NCBI RefSeq assembly: GCF_019834675.1
Contig: NZ_JABUBU010000008.1
Coordinates: forward strand, 49,754-113,753
Reading direction: 5' to 3'
DNA from: Rhodococcoides corynebacterioides
GTDB taxonomy: Bacteria; Actinomycetota; Actinomycetes; Mycobacteriales; Mycobacteriaceae
DNA length: 64,000 nucleotides
Both the position numbers and the translations under genes were made by a program. The notes beneath the pieces were generated by a model. That model had not been told where the DNA came from. It did not search any database and was given only the letters and a program-made list of their open reading frames with translations. How positions within the stretch are numbered: the stretch's first letter is position 1; every line of letters starts with the position of its first letter. This document shows, piece by piece, positions 1-7,708 of this stretch.

Positions 1-307
1 ACGCGACACCGGCCTGCGGGTGCCCGGCCGCCGCGACGACGCGCACGCCGATCACGATGGCCACCACCTCGGCCGCGACGACGGCCCAGTAGCCGCGCCC
101 GAACGGCCGCACCGACGGCGGGGTGGCCGGCTCGGGGCCGCGCGCGATGCCTACCAGGACCGCCGCCGTGGCCGCCACGGCGACAACCACGAGCGCGGCC
201 CGGACGACGGTTGGGGAGCTCGCGGAGTTGACGAGCACGAACACCAGGCCGAACGCCGCACCGATCAGCGATCCGAGGTGCTGGGGGGCGAGGCGTCGGG
301 AAGACAT
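1..307 (-). CDS. Hypothetical membrane protein (N-terminal part, cut by window edge)
   Basis: Reading leftwards from an ATG at 307 gives 102 codons without a stop, running off the window edge. The product starts MSSRRLAPQHLGSLIG and has hydrophobic stretches at about residues 12-28, 33-52 and 73-91, so it is an integral membrane protein. I do not recognise the family. It lies 40 nt downstream of the SDR gene on the same strand and could be co-transcribed with it. The C-terminus is outside the window. Confidence 0.6.
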   Translation of the reverse strand, partial: MSSRRLAPQHLGSLIGAAFGLVFVLVNSASSPTVVRAALVVVAVAATAAVLVGIARGPEPATPPSVRPFGRGYWAVVAAEVVAIVIGVRVVAAAGHPQAGVA

Positions 308-347
308 GCCCGTCAGTCTGACTCAGGATCGGTCCGGTGAGGGGTAA

Positions 348-1247
348 TCACTGTCGATAGGGGCTCCGGGAGCGAAATACATTGCCCTCCGCATCGTCTT
401 TGGGTTCCCGCGAGATGCCGAAGCGCCACATCAGCGGACCCACGAGGCGATCGAACACCGCGGGGACCAGGGTGTAGCCGGCGGCCGCGGCCTTGTTGAC
501 GTAGCCGAACACCGCGTCGGCATCGCGCTCGCGCTGGGGCTTGCGCACCACACGGTCGACGGCGCGGGCGATGACCTCGGGCGTGGTCACCGGCGGCGGG
601 GGCGAGCCGGCGCGGCCGACCACGGTGGCGGCCTGCTCGTAGATCGGGGTGCGGACGGCACCGGGCGCCACCGAGCTGACGTGGATGCCGGGGTACTTCT
701 GCATCTCCTGCTGCAGCGTGCGGGTGAGGCCGCGCAGGCCCCACTTGGCCGTCACGTAGGTGCCCATCCAGGGCACGGCGATGCGGCCGAGGAGCGACCC
801 GATGATGACGAGGTGCCCGTGGCCCTGGTCGCGGTAGACGGTCAGGACCGAGCGCGCGACGTTGGCGGCCCCGATCAGATCGACGGAGATCGCGTGGTCG
901 AAGACCTCTGCGGGGGTGTCGAGGAACGTGCCGTAGGACATGACCGCGGCGCTGTGGACGCACACGTCGAGGCGCCCGAATTGCTCGATGCACTCGGTGA
1001 CGACCTTCTGGACCTCGTCGCCGTCGGCGACGTCGACGGGCTTGACCGAGACCTCACCGGCGCCGCGACGACGGCACTCGTCCGCGACGTCCTCGAGACC
1101 GTCGCGCCCCCGTGCGCACAGGACGAGCGACCATCCCCGTTCGGCGTAGAGGTGAGCGGTGGCGCGGCCGATGCCGCTGGATGCTCCGGTGATCAGGGCG
1201 GTGCCGGGACCGGGCCGGTCGTGACGGGACGAACTGGTGGACGACAT
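348..1247 (-). CDS. Short-chain dehydrogenase/reductase (SDR)
   Basis: The 299-aa product is a classical SDR oxidoreductase. It has the cofactor-binding motif TGASSGIG near residue 20, a catalytic serine in the segment IIGSLLGR and the catalytic pair YVTAK. After the Rossmann domain there is a C-terminal extension of about 60 residues that includes RLVGPLMWRFG, as in SDRs that associate with membranes or lipids. The ATG at 1247 is the first start that gives a normal short N-terminus (MSSTSSSRHDR) before the dinucleotide site; the reading frame stays open further upstream, but that part is compositionally anomalous. The substrate cannot be told from the sequence. Confidence 0.85.
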   Translation of the reverse strand: MSSTSSSRHDRPGPGTALITGASSGIGRATAHLYAERGWSLVLCARGRDGLEDVADECRRRGAGEVSVKPVDVADGDEVQKVVTECIEQFGRLDVCVHSAAVMSYGTFLDTPAEVFDHAISVDLIGAANVARSVLTVYRDQGHGHLVIIGSLLGRIAVPWMGTYVTAKWGLRGLTRTLQQEMQKYPGIHVSSVAPGAVRTPIYEQAATVVGRAGSPPPPVTTPEVIARAVDRVVRKPQRERDADAVFGYVNKAAAAGYTLVPAVFDRLVGPLMWRFGISREPKDDAEGNVFRSRSPYRQ

Positions 1248-1387
1248 GATGCCTCGCAGACGTGCGCAGGACGCGCACCGAGATGGAATCGAACGAGGCG
1301 CCGAGGGTTGGACGCCGGGAACCGCGATCGCAGGTGCCGCGGGTGATGTGAAGGGTTCGGGGCCGCTGCGCCCCGCGGACGTCCTCG

Positions 1388-2458
1388 CTACCGCGAGGTG
1401 GAGTCGTCCTTGCCGCGGGAGAGTCGCAGCGAGCGACCCCGCTCGACGTGCTCGGCGTCCTTCTCCGCGTTCTTCTCCGAGACGCGGGTGTCCCGCTCCG
1501 GCAGCTGCAGGTGCTCCTCGGCCCGCAGGCCGGCCTGCAGTTCGCGTCCCCGCTCGAGCTCGGAGTCGAGTTCGGCGCCGAACAGCAGCGCGAGGTTGGT
1601 GATCCAGAGCCAGAGCAGGAAGACGACGACGCCGGCCAGCGATCCGTACGTCGCGTTGTAGCTCGAGAAGTTGGCGACGTAGAACCCGAACAGCGCCGAG
1701 GCGACGATCCAGGTGACGATGGCCAGCGCGGCCCCCGTGCTGACCCACCGGAACTTCGGCTGCTTGACGTTGGGTGTGGCGTAGTAGAGCACCGCCACCG
1801 CGACGATCACCAGGATCAGGATGATGGGCCAGCGCGCGATGTTCCAGACCATCAGGGTGGTGTCGCCGAGGCCCACGGCGTCGCCGATCGCCTTCGCCAC
1901 CGGTCCGCTGACGGCGAGCATCAGGGCGCCCGCGGCGAGGCAGATCAGGCCGATCAGGGTCACCAGCAGCATGACCGGGCGCAGCTTCCACACCGGCCGT
2001 CCCTCGTCGACCTCGTACATCCGGTTCATCGCGCGACCGAACGCGCCGACGTACCCGGAGGCGGACCAGATAGCGCCCGCGAGACCGATGATCAGCGCGA
2101 GCCCGGCGGTGGGCGTCGCCACCAACTGGGCGATGGGCTCGCGCAGCGAGTCGACGGCCGAGGACGGCCCGAGGTCGGAGACGATGTCGAGCACCGCGTT
2201 CACCGTGCGCTCGCCCTGCCCGAAGACGCCCAGCAGCGACACCATCGCGAGCAGCGCCGGGAAGATCGACAGCACCGCGTAGTAGGTGAGGGCGGCGGCG
2301 AGGTCCGTGCACTGGTCCTTGGAGAATTCGCGCGCCGTCTTGCGCACCACGTAGAAGAACGACGGCTTGGTCAGATCGGTCGGCGAGTCGGGTTTGCGGT
2401 CGTCGTCCGGATCGTGCGACGTCGACGGGTCGGCGGCGGTCGGTCGCGTGGTGGTCAT
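1388..2458 (-). CDS. YihY/BrkB family membrane protein
   Basis: This 356-aa inner-membrane protein belongs to the YihY/virulence factor BrkB family, formerly misnamed ribonuclease BN. The hydrophilic N-terminus (about 45 residues, Asp/Pro/Thr-rich) precedes the family signature AAALTYYAVLSIFPALLA. About six membrane helices follow, with the conserved GAIWSASGYVGAFGRAMNRMY segment. A charged tail of about 60 residues (ERGRELQAGLRAEEH onward) is cytoplasmic in character. The transport substrate of the family is not established. A 140-nt gap with nothing recognisable separates it from the SDR gene. Confidence 0.85.
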   Translation of the reverse strand: MTTTRPTAADPSTSHDPDDDRKPDSPTDLTKPSFFYVVRKTAREFSKDQCTDLAAALTYYAVLSIFPALLAMVSLLGVFGQGERTVNAVLDIVSDLGPSSAVDSLREPIAQLVATPTAGLALIIGLAGAIWSASGYVGAFGRAMNRMYEVDEGRPVWKLRPVMLLVTLIGLICLAAGALMLAVSGPVAKAIGDAVGLGDTTLMVWNIARWPIILILVIVAVAVLYYATPNVKQPKFRWVSTGAALAIVTWIVASALFGFYVANFSSYNATYGSLAGVVVFLLWLWITNLALLFGAELDSELERGRELQAGLRAEEHLQLPERDTRVSEKNAEKDAEHVERGRSLRLSRGKDDSTSR

Positions 2459-2506
2459 ACCGACCGTCTTCCCCTGCGTCGGGCGGGGGAAACCGTGGAC
2501 GTGCCC

Positions 2507-3541
2507 TCAGGTGTGGTCGGACAGCGGCGGCGTGGGGGCGTCGGCGACGGTGTGCACGCCGCGGACGAACTCGGCCAGGGCGTCGCGGGCCGTGTACCGC
2601 GGAGTCCACCCCAGTTCGGTGCGCGCACGGTCGGTGTTCATGACCGGCAGGCGCAGGACCGCGTCGAACAGGCCGGGGTCGGTGGGGACCAGGCGGGCCG
2701 TGAACAGGGCATCGAGCGCGAGCCGCACCGCCCCGGCGGGAACCGGGAACAACCGCGCTCCCAGCACGTCCGCGAAGGTCCTCGGAGCGATGACGGGATC
2801 GGCGGCGACGTTGAACGGCCCCGCCACCTCGGTGGTGGCCGCTGCCGCGAACGCGCGTCCGACGTCCTCGGTGTGCACGCCCTGCAGCACCAGCCCGGGC
2901 ACGTCGGGAAAGAGGGGGATCAAGCCGGGGCGGACCAGTCGCGCGGGAACGAGCGGCCCGCCGAACAACTTGCGCTGCTCGGTGGCGGCTTCCTCGCGGA
3001 AGACGAAGCCGGGCCGCATCCGGACGACACGAACCGAGGGGTGCGCGGCCTCGAATCCGTCCAGGACGCGTTCGAGGTACGACTTCTCGCGGGTGTACGC
3101 CGCGCCCTGCCACCCGTGGGTGGGCCAGGACTCGTCGACCGGGCGGTCCTTCGGGCCGGGTGCGTACGCGCCGACCGACGACGCGTGGACCAGGGCGGGG
3201 ACGCGCGCCGCGGCCACGGCGTCGAACACGTTCATGGCGCCCACCACGTTGGCGTTCCACGTCGCGATGGGATCGCGGGTCGGTTGGAACTGCCAGGCCA
3301 GGTGGACGACGACGTCGACTCCCTCGAACAACGGCGCCAGGTCGTCGCGGGCGATGTCGGCGGCCGCGACCCGCGTCTTCGGGGGCGACCAGGCGTCGGG
3401 ATCGGGTGCGCGGCGGGCGATCGCGAGGATCGCGCCGACGCGGTCGTCGGCGGCGAGGGCGTCGACGACGGCGGTGCCGAGGTTGCCGGTGGCGCCGGTG
3501 ACGGCGACGGTCAGGCCGGGTGCACTGGTGGGGTTGCTCAC
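2507..3541 (-). CDS. NAD-dependent epimerase/dehydratase (extended SDR)
   Basis: The 344-aa protein has an N-terminal Rossmann fold with the extended-SDR motif VTGATGNLG at about residue 14, a catalytic-site segment HASSVGAY and a YTREK (YxxxK) pair. This matches nucleotide-sugar epimerases and related reductases acting on hydroxy or keto substrates. The start is GTG at 3541, giving MSNPTSAPG directly before the first beta strand. It lies 48 nt upstream of the YihY gene on the same strand, so co-transcription is possible. Substrate unknown. Confidence 0.85.
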   Translation of the reverse strand: MSNPTSAPGLTVAVTGATGNLGTAVVDALAADDRVGAILAIARRAPDPDAWSPPKTRVAAADIARDDLAPLFEGVDVVVHLAWQFQPTRDPIATWNANVVGAMNVFDAVAAARVPALVHASSVGAYAPGPKDRPVDESWPTHGWQGAAYTREKSYLERVLDGFEAAHPSVRVVRMRPGFVFREEAATEQRKLFGGPLVPARLVRPGLIPLFPDVPGLVLQGVHTEDVGRAFAAAATTEVAGPFNVAADPVIAPRTFADVLGARLFPVPAGAVRLALDALFTARLVPTDPGLFDAVLRLPVMNTDRARTELGWTPRYTARDALAEFVRGVHTVADAPTPPLSDHT

Positions 3542-3582
3542 CGGCCTGCGATACCCGCGGCGGTGGGGTGGAAACGACCCGA

Positions 3583-4527
3583 TCAGGGCCGGTCGGTGAG
3601 GTACCCGCCGCCGTGCGGGAAGAACTCCGCCGCGGGGACGGTCCGGCCGTCCGCCGTGCGCACCTCGTCGATCACGAGTGCCCGGTTGCGGCCGAGGTGG
3701 GCCGAGGGGCCGGCGACGACGGCCATGCCGTCGCCCTCGTGGATGAACACCCGTCCGGGGGTGCCGCCGTAGAGGCAGGTGGACACGTGGGCGCGGGTGA
3801 TGTCGATGCGCTGCCCGCGGTGGTGGGTCCAGGCGCCGGGGTAGGGATCCGACTGCGCACGGATCAGCCGGTCGATCTCCTCGGCCGGCCAGGTCCAGTC
3901 GATGCGGCTGTCGAGGTCCGATCGCTTGTGGAAGAACGTGCGCTGCGTCAGATCCTGCGGCGTCCAGACGGCCGTGCCGTTCTCGATGGCGGCGAGTGCC
4001 TCGGTCAGGACCTCCGGAATGAGGTCGATGGTGGCCTGGACCAGCTCGGTCGCGGTGTCCCGCGGGCCGATGGGGACCGCGCGCTGGATCACGACGTCGC
4101 CGGTGTCGAGTTCGTCGTCCATGCGGTGCGCGGTCAACCCGGTCTCCGCGGCGCCGCTGATCAGCGACCAGATGACGGGGGAGAAGCCGGTGAAGCGGGG
4201 CAACAACGAGTCGTGCAGGTTCAGCGTGCCGTGCGGGGGCGCGTCGAAGATGTGGCGCGGCAGCTTGGTGCGCCAGTTGTTGGCGATCGCGATGTCCGGT
4301 GCGGCGTCGCGCAGGCGCGCCTCGAGTTCGTCGTCGGGACGCTGCGCCAGGTGTACCGGGATGCCGTGCGCCCGCGCGAGGTCCTCCACGGAGTCCGCCC
4401 AGATCGTCTCGTAGGAGTGCTCGCTCGGGGGGTGCGTGACCACGAGGACCACCTCGTGCGGGGAGTCGAGGAGGGCCTGCAGGGTGCGGTGACCCCAGGT
4501 CTGATACCCGAACATCGCAACGCGCAT
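3583..4527 (-). CDS. Formyltransferase, likely N5-hydroxyornithine formyltransferase of a hydroxamate siderophore pathway
   Basis: The 314-aa product has the formyltransferase fold used by Fmt and by siderophore-tailoring enzymes. The catalytic triad is visible: Asn in IANNW, His in NLHDSLLP and Asp in DDELDTGD. A C-terminal OB-like domain begins around residue 215. Methionyl-tRNA formyltransferase is unlikely because the gene is preceded by a clear DtxR/IdeR iron box (4533-4551). Iron-controlled stand-alone formyltransferases of this kind convert N5-hydroxyornithine to its formyl derivative, as in rhodochelin and coelichelin biosynthesis. No NRPS or ornithine hydroxylase is in the window, so the rest of the pathway must lie elsewhere. 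ATG at 4527 has no Shine-Dalgarno sequence. Confidence 0.8.
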   Translation of the reverse strand: MRVAMFGYQTWGHRTLQALLDSPHEVVLVVTHPPSEHSYETIWADSVEDLARAHGIPVHLAQRPDDELEARLRDAAPDIAIANNWRTKLPRHIFDAPPHGTLNLHDSLLPRFTGFSPVIWSLISGAAETGLTAHRMDDELDTGDVVIQRAVPIGPRDTATELVQATIDLIPEVLTEALAAIENGTAVWTPQDLTQRTFFHKRSDLDSRIDWTWPAEEIDRLIRAQSDPYPGAWTHHRGQRIDITRAHVSTCLYGGTPGRVFIHEGDGMAVVAGPSAHLGRNRALVIDEVRTADGRTVPAAEFFPHGGGYLTDRP

Positions 4528-4532
4528 GCGGG

Positions 4533-4551
4533 ATAGATTAGCCTAACCTTC
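4533..4551 (-). promoter_or_regulatory. DtxR/IdeR-type iron box overlapping a leaderless promoter
   Basis: On the minus strand the 19-mer GAAGGTTAGGCTAATCTAT matches the palindromic iron-box consensus TTAGGTTAGGCTAACCTAA at 15 of 19 positions. A TANNNT-type -10 element (TAATCT, 4540-4535) lies inside it. Seven nucleotides after the -10 comes the ATG at 4527, so the start of transcription should coincide with the start codon. Iron-loaded repressor bound here would cover the -10 element. Confidence 0.8.
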
Positions 4552-4572
4552 CTCGCGTGCGACGCCGGGTGG

Positions 4573-6756
4573 TCAGCCCCGGAGCATCACCGGAACCCCC
4601 TGGTACGGGGCGAGCGTCATGGGGAAACTGCCGAGCTCGTCGACCGTCCCGATCTCGTGATCGGTGAACAGGTCGATCACCGTCGCGCCGCCGGGCAGGT
4701 GCTTCGACTGCACGGTCGCCACGATCTCGTCACCCGTGAAGTTCAGGACCGTGGCCGAGATCGCCCCGTTGGCCAGCTGGTGCACCATCACCAGCAGCCC
4801 CTTGTGCGACACCGACGGCACGTCGAGCTGCGTGGCGGTGGCGATGCCGTAGCGGTTCCGCACGTCGAGCACACGGGAGAGCTGTCGGACGAACGACTGC
4901 GCGTCCGCCATCTGTTCCGGCAGCGAGCCGTAGAGACTGCGCCCGCGCGGAATGCCGGACTCGGACCTCGTCGCCTCGGGCGCGTAGTTCATCAGATCGT
5001 GCGCGCCGCGGTTGATCCAGCGGGTGTCGCCCTCCGCGATCAGGTCGGCCACCTCCTCGGCCGGCACGGGCAGCACGCCGCACAGGTCCCATCCGGACAG
5101 CGCGAACACGCCCGGCTGCAGCGCGTTGTACATCGCGAGCAGCAGGTGCGCCTGCTTGACCGTCTCGATGTCGCGGTCGTCCATGCGGTCGAGGTCGCGG
5201 ATGCCCAACGACGCGGTGATGACCGACGCCGTGGTGCAGGCGATGCCGTTGTTGGTGAACGTGCGGTTGTACGGCGCCCACCGGCCGGTGAGTCGCTCGC
5301 ACAGTTCGGCGCGGATCTGATCACCCAGATCGCCGCCCGTGATCACGTCACCGCCGTAGGAGAACTCGTCCTCCTTGTGCAGCGTCGCGAAGTGCACCAG
5401 CTCGAACGTCATCTCGTCGTGGTTCTGCAGCGCGTGCACCAGCGAGCCGGTGTCGACGCCGTGATCGCGCGCGAGGTTCATCGTCAACCGCAGGAACTCG
5501 GTGTTCCCCATGACCAACGCGTGGTGGTACGCCGGGCGGTTGATGAAGTCGTACGACAGGTCCGCGCCGCTGCCGCCCATCGCCTTGATGTCGTCGATGG
5601 TGAGGTTGAGTTCCTGGAAGGTGAAGCCGCCCATCTTGCGCACCACACTCGCGATGAGGTGGTTCGCGGCCTCCGACAGCGGATGGCCCTCCGACCAGCC
5701 GGGCCCCTCGGTGCGACGCTCGACGCCGAGGAAGCCGTTGGCGTCCAGACGGAGGGCGCCCGCGCCGAGGTCGGCGATGGAGTGGCACGCGTCGCCGATG
5801 ACCAGCCGCATCCCGGCGAACGACGGGTCCAGCCAGTTGATCGACGGCTGCCCCGCCTTGAAGTAGTGGAGGTAGACCCAGCGCCGCTCCACGCCGTCGA
5901 CACCCCGGATGATGGGGGTGGCGCTCCAGTTGGTCTCCTTGACGCCCATCTCGTAGAAGATGACGCGCTGCAGTTGACCGACGATGTAGCCGGCCCTGGC
6001 CAGTTCGGCCTCGGCGTCCGCGTCGATGTTCACCGAGTCCCGGCCCGCCCCGACCTTGGGCAACAGATGCCAGTCCTGCGGCTCGATCTCCACCATGTGG
6101 TAGATGCCGGGGTAGTCGGAGTAGGCCATCTCGGCGAGCCGGAAGTCGGCACCCTTGCCGGTGTGGCCCGGCACGATGTCGTCGATGACGATGCCCTCGT
6201 ACGCCGAGGCGACCACGCAGAGGCGACGGAACTCCTCCTCGGACCCGAACGCCGGGTCGATCTGCATGCTCACCCGGTCGAAGTGCCCGTCGACGGACGG
6301 GGTGGCGTGCCAGCCGTGCAGCCCGCCGGCCTCCTTCACCGGACCGGTGTGCACCGCGGTGATGCCGATGTCCGAGAACAGCTGCCACAGCGACTCGTCG
6401 CCGAGCGTGGCCAGGAAGCTCTGGCCCGGCGAGGCGATGAGCGAGATGGGGTAGGCGGTGAACCAGACCGGGGCGCGCTCGACGGCGCCGCGCGGATCGG
6501 GCGAGGCGTACGGGTTCTGCCACATGCTGCCCTTGCCGGACAGCTGCTCGGCGATCAGCTTCGCGTCCTGCAGCATGGACCGCTGCACCAGCCAGGACAC
6601 GTACTCGGGGTTGTCCGCCGCGGCGTCGCTGCGCGGGACGTCGCCCGCCGTCCGGTAGGCACGTCGCACCGAGGGCTTGAGCGGACGAGGTCGAGCCGGA
6701 TAGAAGCTCTCGTCGTACGTGATCTCGCTGGGCTCGTGCTGCACTTCCGGATCCAC
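4573..6756 (-). CDS. GH13 (alpha-amylase family) enzyme, trehalose synthase/amylase-like
   Basis: The 727-aa protein has a GH13 TIM barrel: the nucleophile region [14 protein letters not shown] (about residue 350), the acid/base region FQELNLTID (about residue 390) and the third carboxylate in [10 protein letters not shown] (about residue 445). The last 90 residues form a typical beta-sandwich C-domain. The N-terminal 120 residues carry no recognised domain. GTG at 6756 is chosen because GGAGGA lies just upstream; a longer frame exists back to 6840. It acts on alpha-glucans or alpha-linked disaccharides; hydrolysis versus isomerisation or transglycosylation cannot be decided here. The gene lies directly upstream of, and is co-directional with, the iron-regulated formyltransferase, but that gene has its own promoter. 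Confidence 0.75.
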   Translation of the reverse strand: MDPEVQHEPSEITYDESFYPARPRPLKPSVRRAYRTAGDVPRSDAAADNPEYVSWLVQRSMLQDAKLIAEQLSGKGSMWQNPYASPDPRGAVERAPVWFTAYPISLIASPGQSFLATLGDESLWQLFSDIGITAVHTGPVKEAGGLHGWHATPSVDGHFDRVSMQIDPAFGSEEEFRRLCVVASAYEGIVIDDIVPGHTGKGADFRLAEMAYSDYPGIYHMVEIEPQDWHLLPKVGAGRDSVNIDADAEAELARAGYIVGQLQRVIFYEMGVKETNWSATPIIRGVDGVERRWVYLHYFKAGQPSINWLDPSFAGMRLVIGDACHSIADLGAGALRLDANGFLGVERRTEGPGWSEGHPLSEAANHLIASVVRKMGGFTFQELNLTIDDIKAMGGSGADLSYDFINRPAYHHALVMGNTEFLRLTMNLARDHGVDTGSLVHALQNHDEMTFELVHFATLHKEDEFSYGGDVITGGDLGDQIRAELCERLTGRWAPYNRTFTNNGIACTTASVITASLGIRDLDRMDDRDIETVKQAHLLLAMYNALQPGVFALSGWDLCGVLPVPAEEVADLIAEGDTRWINRGAHDLMNYAPEATRSESGIPRGRSLYGSLPEQMADAQSFVRQLSRVLDVRNRYGIATATQLDVPSVSHKGLLVMVHQLANGAISATVLNFTGDEIVATVQSKHLPGGATVIDLFTDHEIGTVDELGSFPMTLAPYQGVPVMLRG

Positions 6757-6957
6757 AGTTCCTCCGCTTTCGCCTGATCGCTCGGATACGACTGTTCCCG
6801 CGTGAGCACACGGACGGCCGGGTCGGGGACATCCCGGCACCGTCGGGCGTCTACCCGACGCCGTGCTCGCCGAAACGAGTAGCGCCCTCGGGCGAGCCTA
6901 CGCAGCCGGATCCCGTCTGTTCCGGCCGGTTCGCGCCCCGTGTGATCGAATATCACC

Positions 6958-7701
6958 ATGGACACCGAGGGGCAGGCCCGATCGAGCCTGACGCCCGCGC
7001 GGCTCGGGGAAATTCTCGGGGCGCTGGGCAGTCGCATCGAGGACACCGATCAGGTGGTCGAACTGCTGCAGCGCGCCGTCGACCTCGCCCACGACATCAT
7101 CCCCGGTGCCGACAGTTGCGGCGTGACAATCGATTTCGACGGCGCCACCTACACCGCGACGTACACCGACGAGCTGACGCTGACGGTCGACCGTCACCAG
7201 TACGAGGCCGGTGAGGGCCCGTGCCTGCACGCCTCGCGCACCGGCGAGAGCGTGGTGGTGAACTGCACCGAGCAGGACGAGCGGTGGCCCGAGTTCACCG
7301 ACGCCGCCCGCGCGGAAGGTGTGCTCTCGGTGCTCGCCTCACCCATCCGGACCCTGGACGGGGTGATCGGCTCCTTCAATCTCTACGGCCTCGCCGAACG
7401 CGCCTTCGACGATCTCGACACCGACGTCCTCGAGGGCATCACGACGACGGTGGGTCGCGCCATCGGTGAGCACGCGCGCTACAGCGACGCGACGTCGGCC
7501 GTGCGCGGACTGCGTGAGGCCATGGAGCAGCGAGCGCCCATCGAACAGGCCCGCGGCATCATGATGGCGATGGACGGCGTCGACGCCGAGGCCGCGTTCG
7601 CGACGCTCACCGCCGAGGCGCAGCGCCGGGGCATGCGCGTCCGCGACGTCGCGGCGGAATTCGTCCGGTCGACGTCGGCGCGAGACCACTCCGCCGAGTG
7701 A
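6958..7701 (+). CDS. GAF-ANTAR RNA-binding antitermination regulator
   Basis: The 247-aa protein combines an N-terminal GAF sensor domain (about residues 15-165, with the segment YEAGEGPCLHASRTGE) and a C-terminal ANTAR domain (about 175-240). The ANTAR part includes LREAMEQRAPIEQARGIMMA and a last helix RVRDVAAEFV. ANTAR domains bind paired RNA hairpins and prevent transcription termination, and the GAF domain would sense a ligand or redox state. The ATG at 6958 is the only start giving a sensible N-terminus. It is divergent from the GH13 gene (201-nt gap) and converges on the GGDEF-EAL gene with a 7-nt gap. Confidence 0.88.
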   Translation: MDTEGQARSSLTPARLGEILGALGSRIEDTDQVVELLQRAVDLAHDIIPGADSCGVTIDFDGATYTATYTDELTLTVDRHQYEAGEGPCLHASRTGESVVVNCTEQDERWPEFTDAARAEGVLSVLASPIRTLDGVIGSFNLYGLAERAFDDLDTDVLEGITTTVGRAIGEHARYSDATSAVRGLREAMEQRAPIEQARGIMMAMDGVDAEAAFATLTAEAQRRGMRVRDVAAEFVRSTSARDHSAE

Positions 7702-7708
7702 CCGGGTC

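Noticed and set aside
348..3260. A 970-codon open frame on the minus strand running from the SDR gene through the YihY and epimerase genes
   Set aside because: Only its last 299 codons form a recognisable protein. The rest is Arg/Pro/Gly-rich shadow sequence opposite or out of frame with two well-supported genes.
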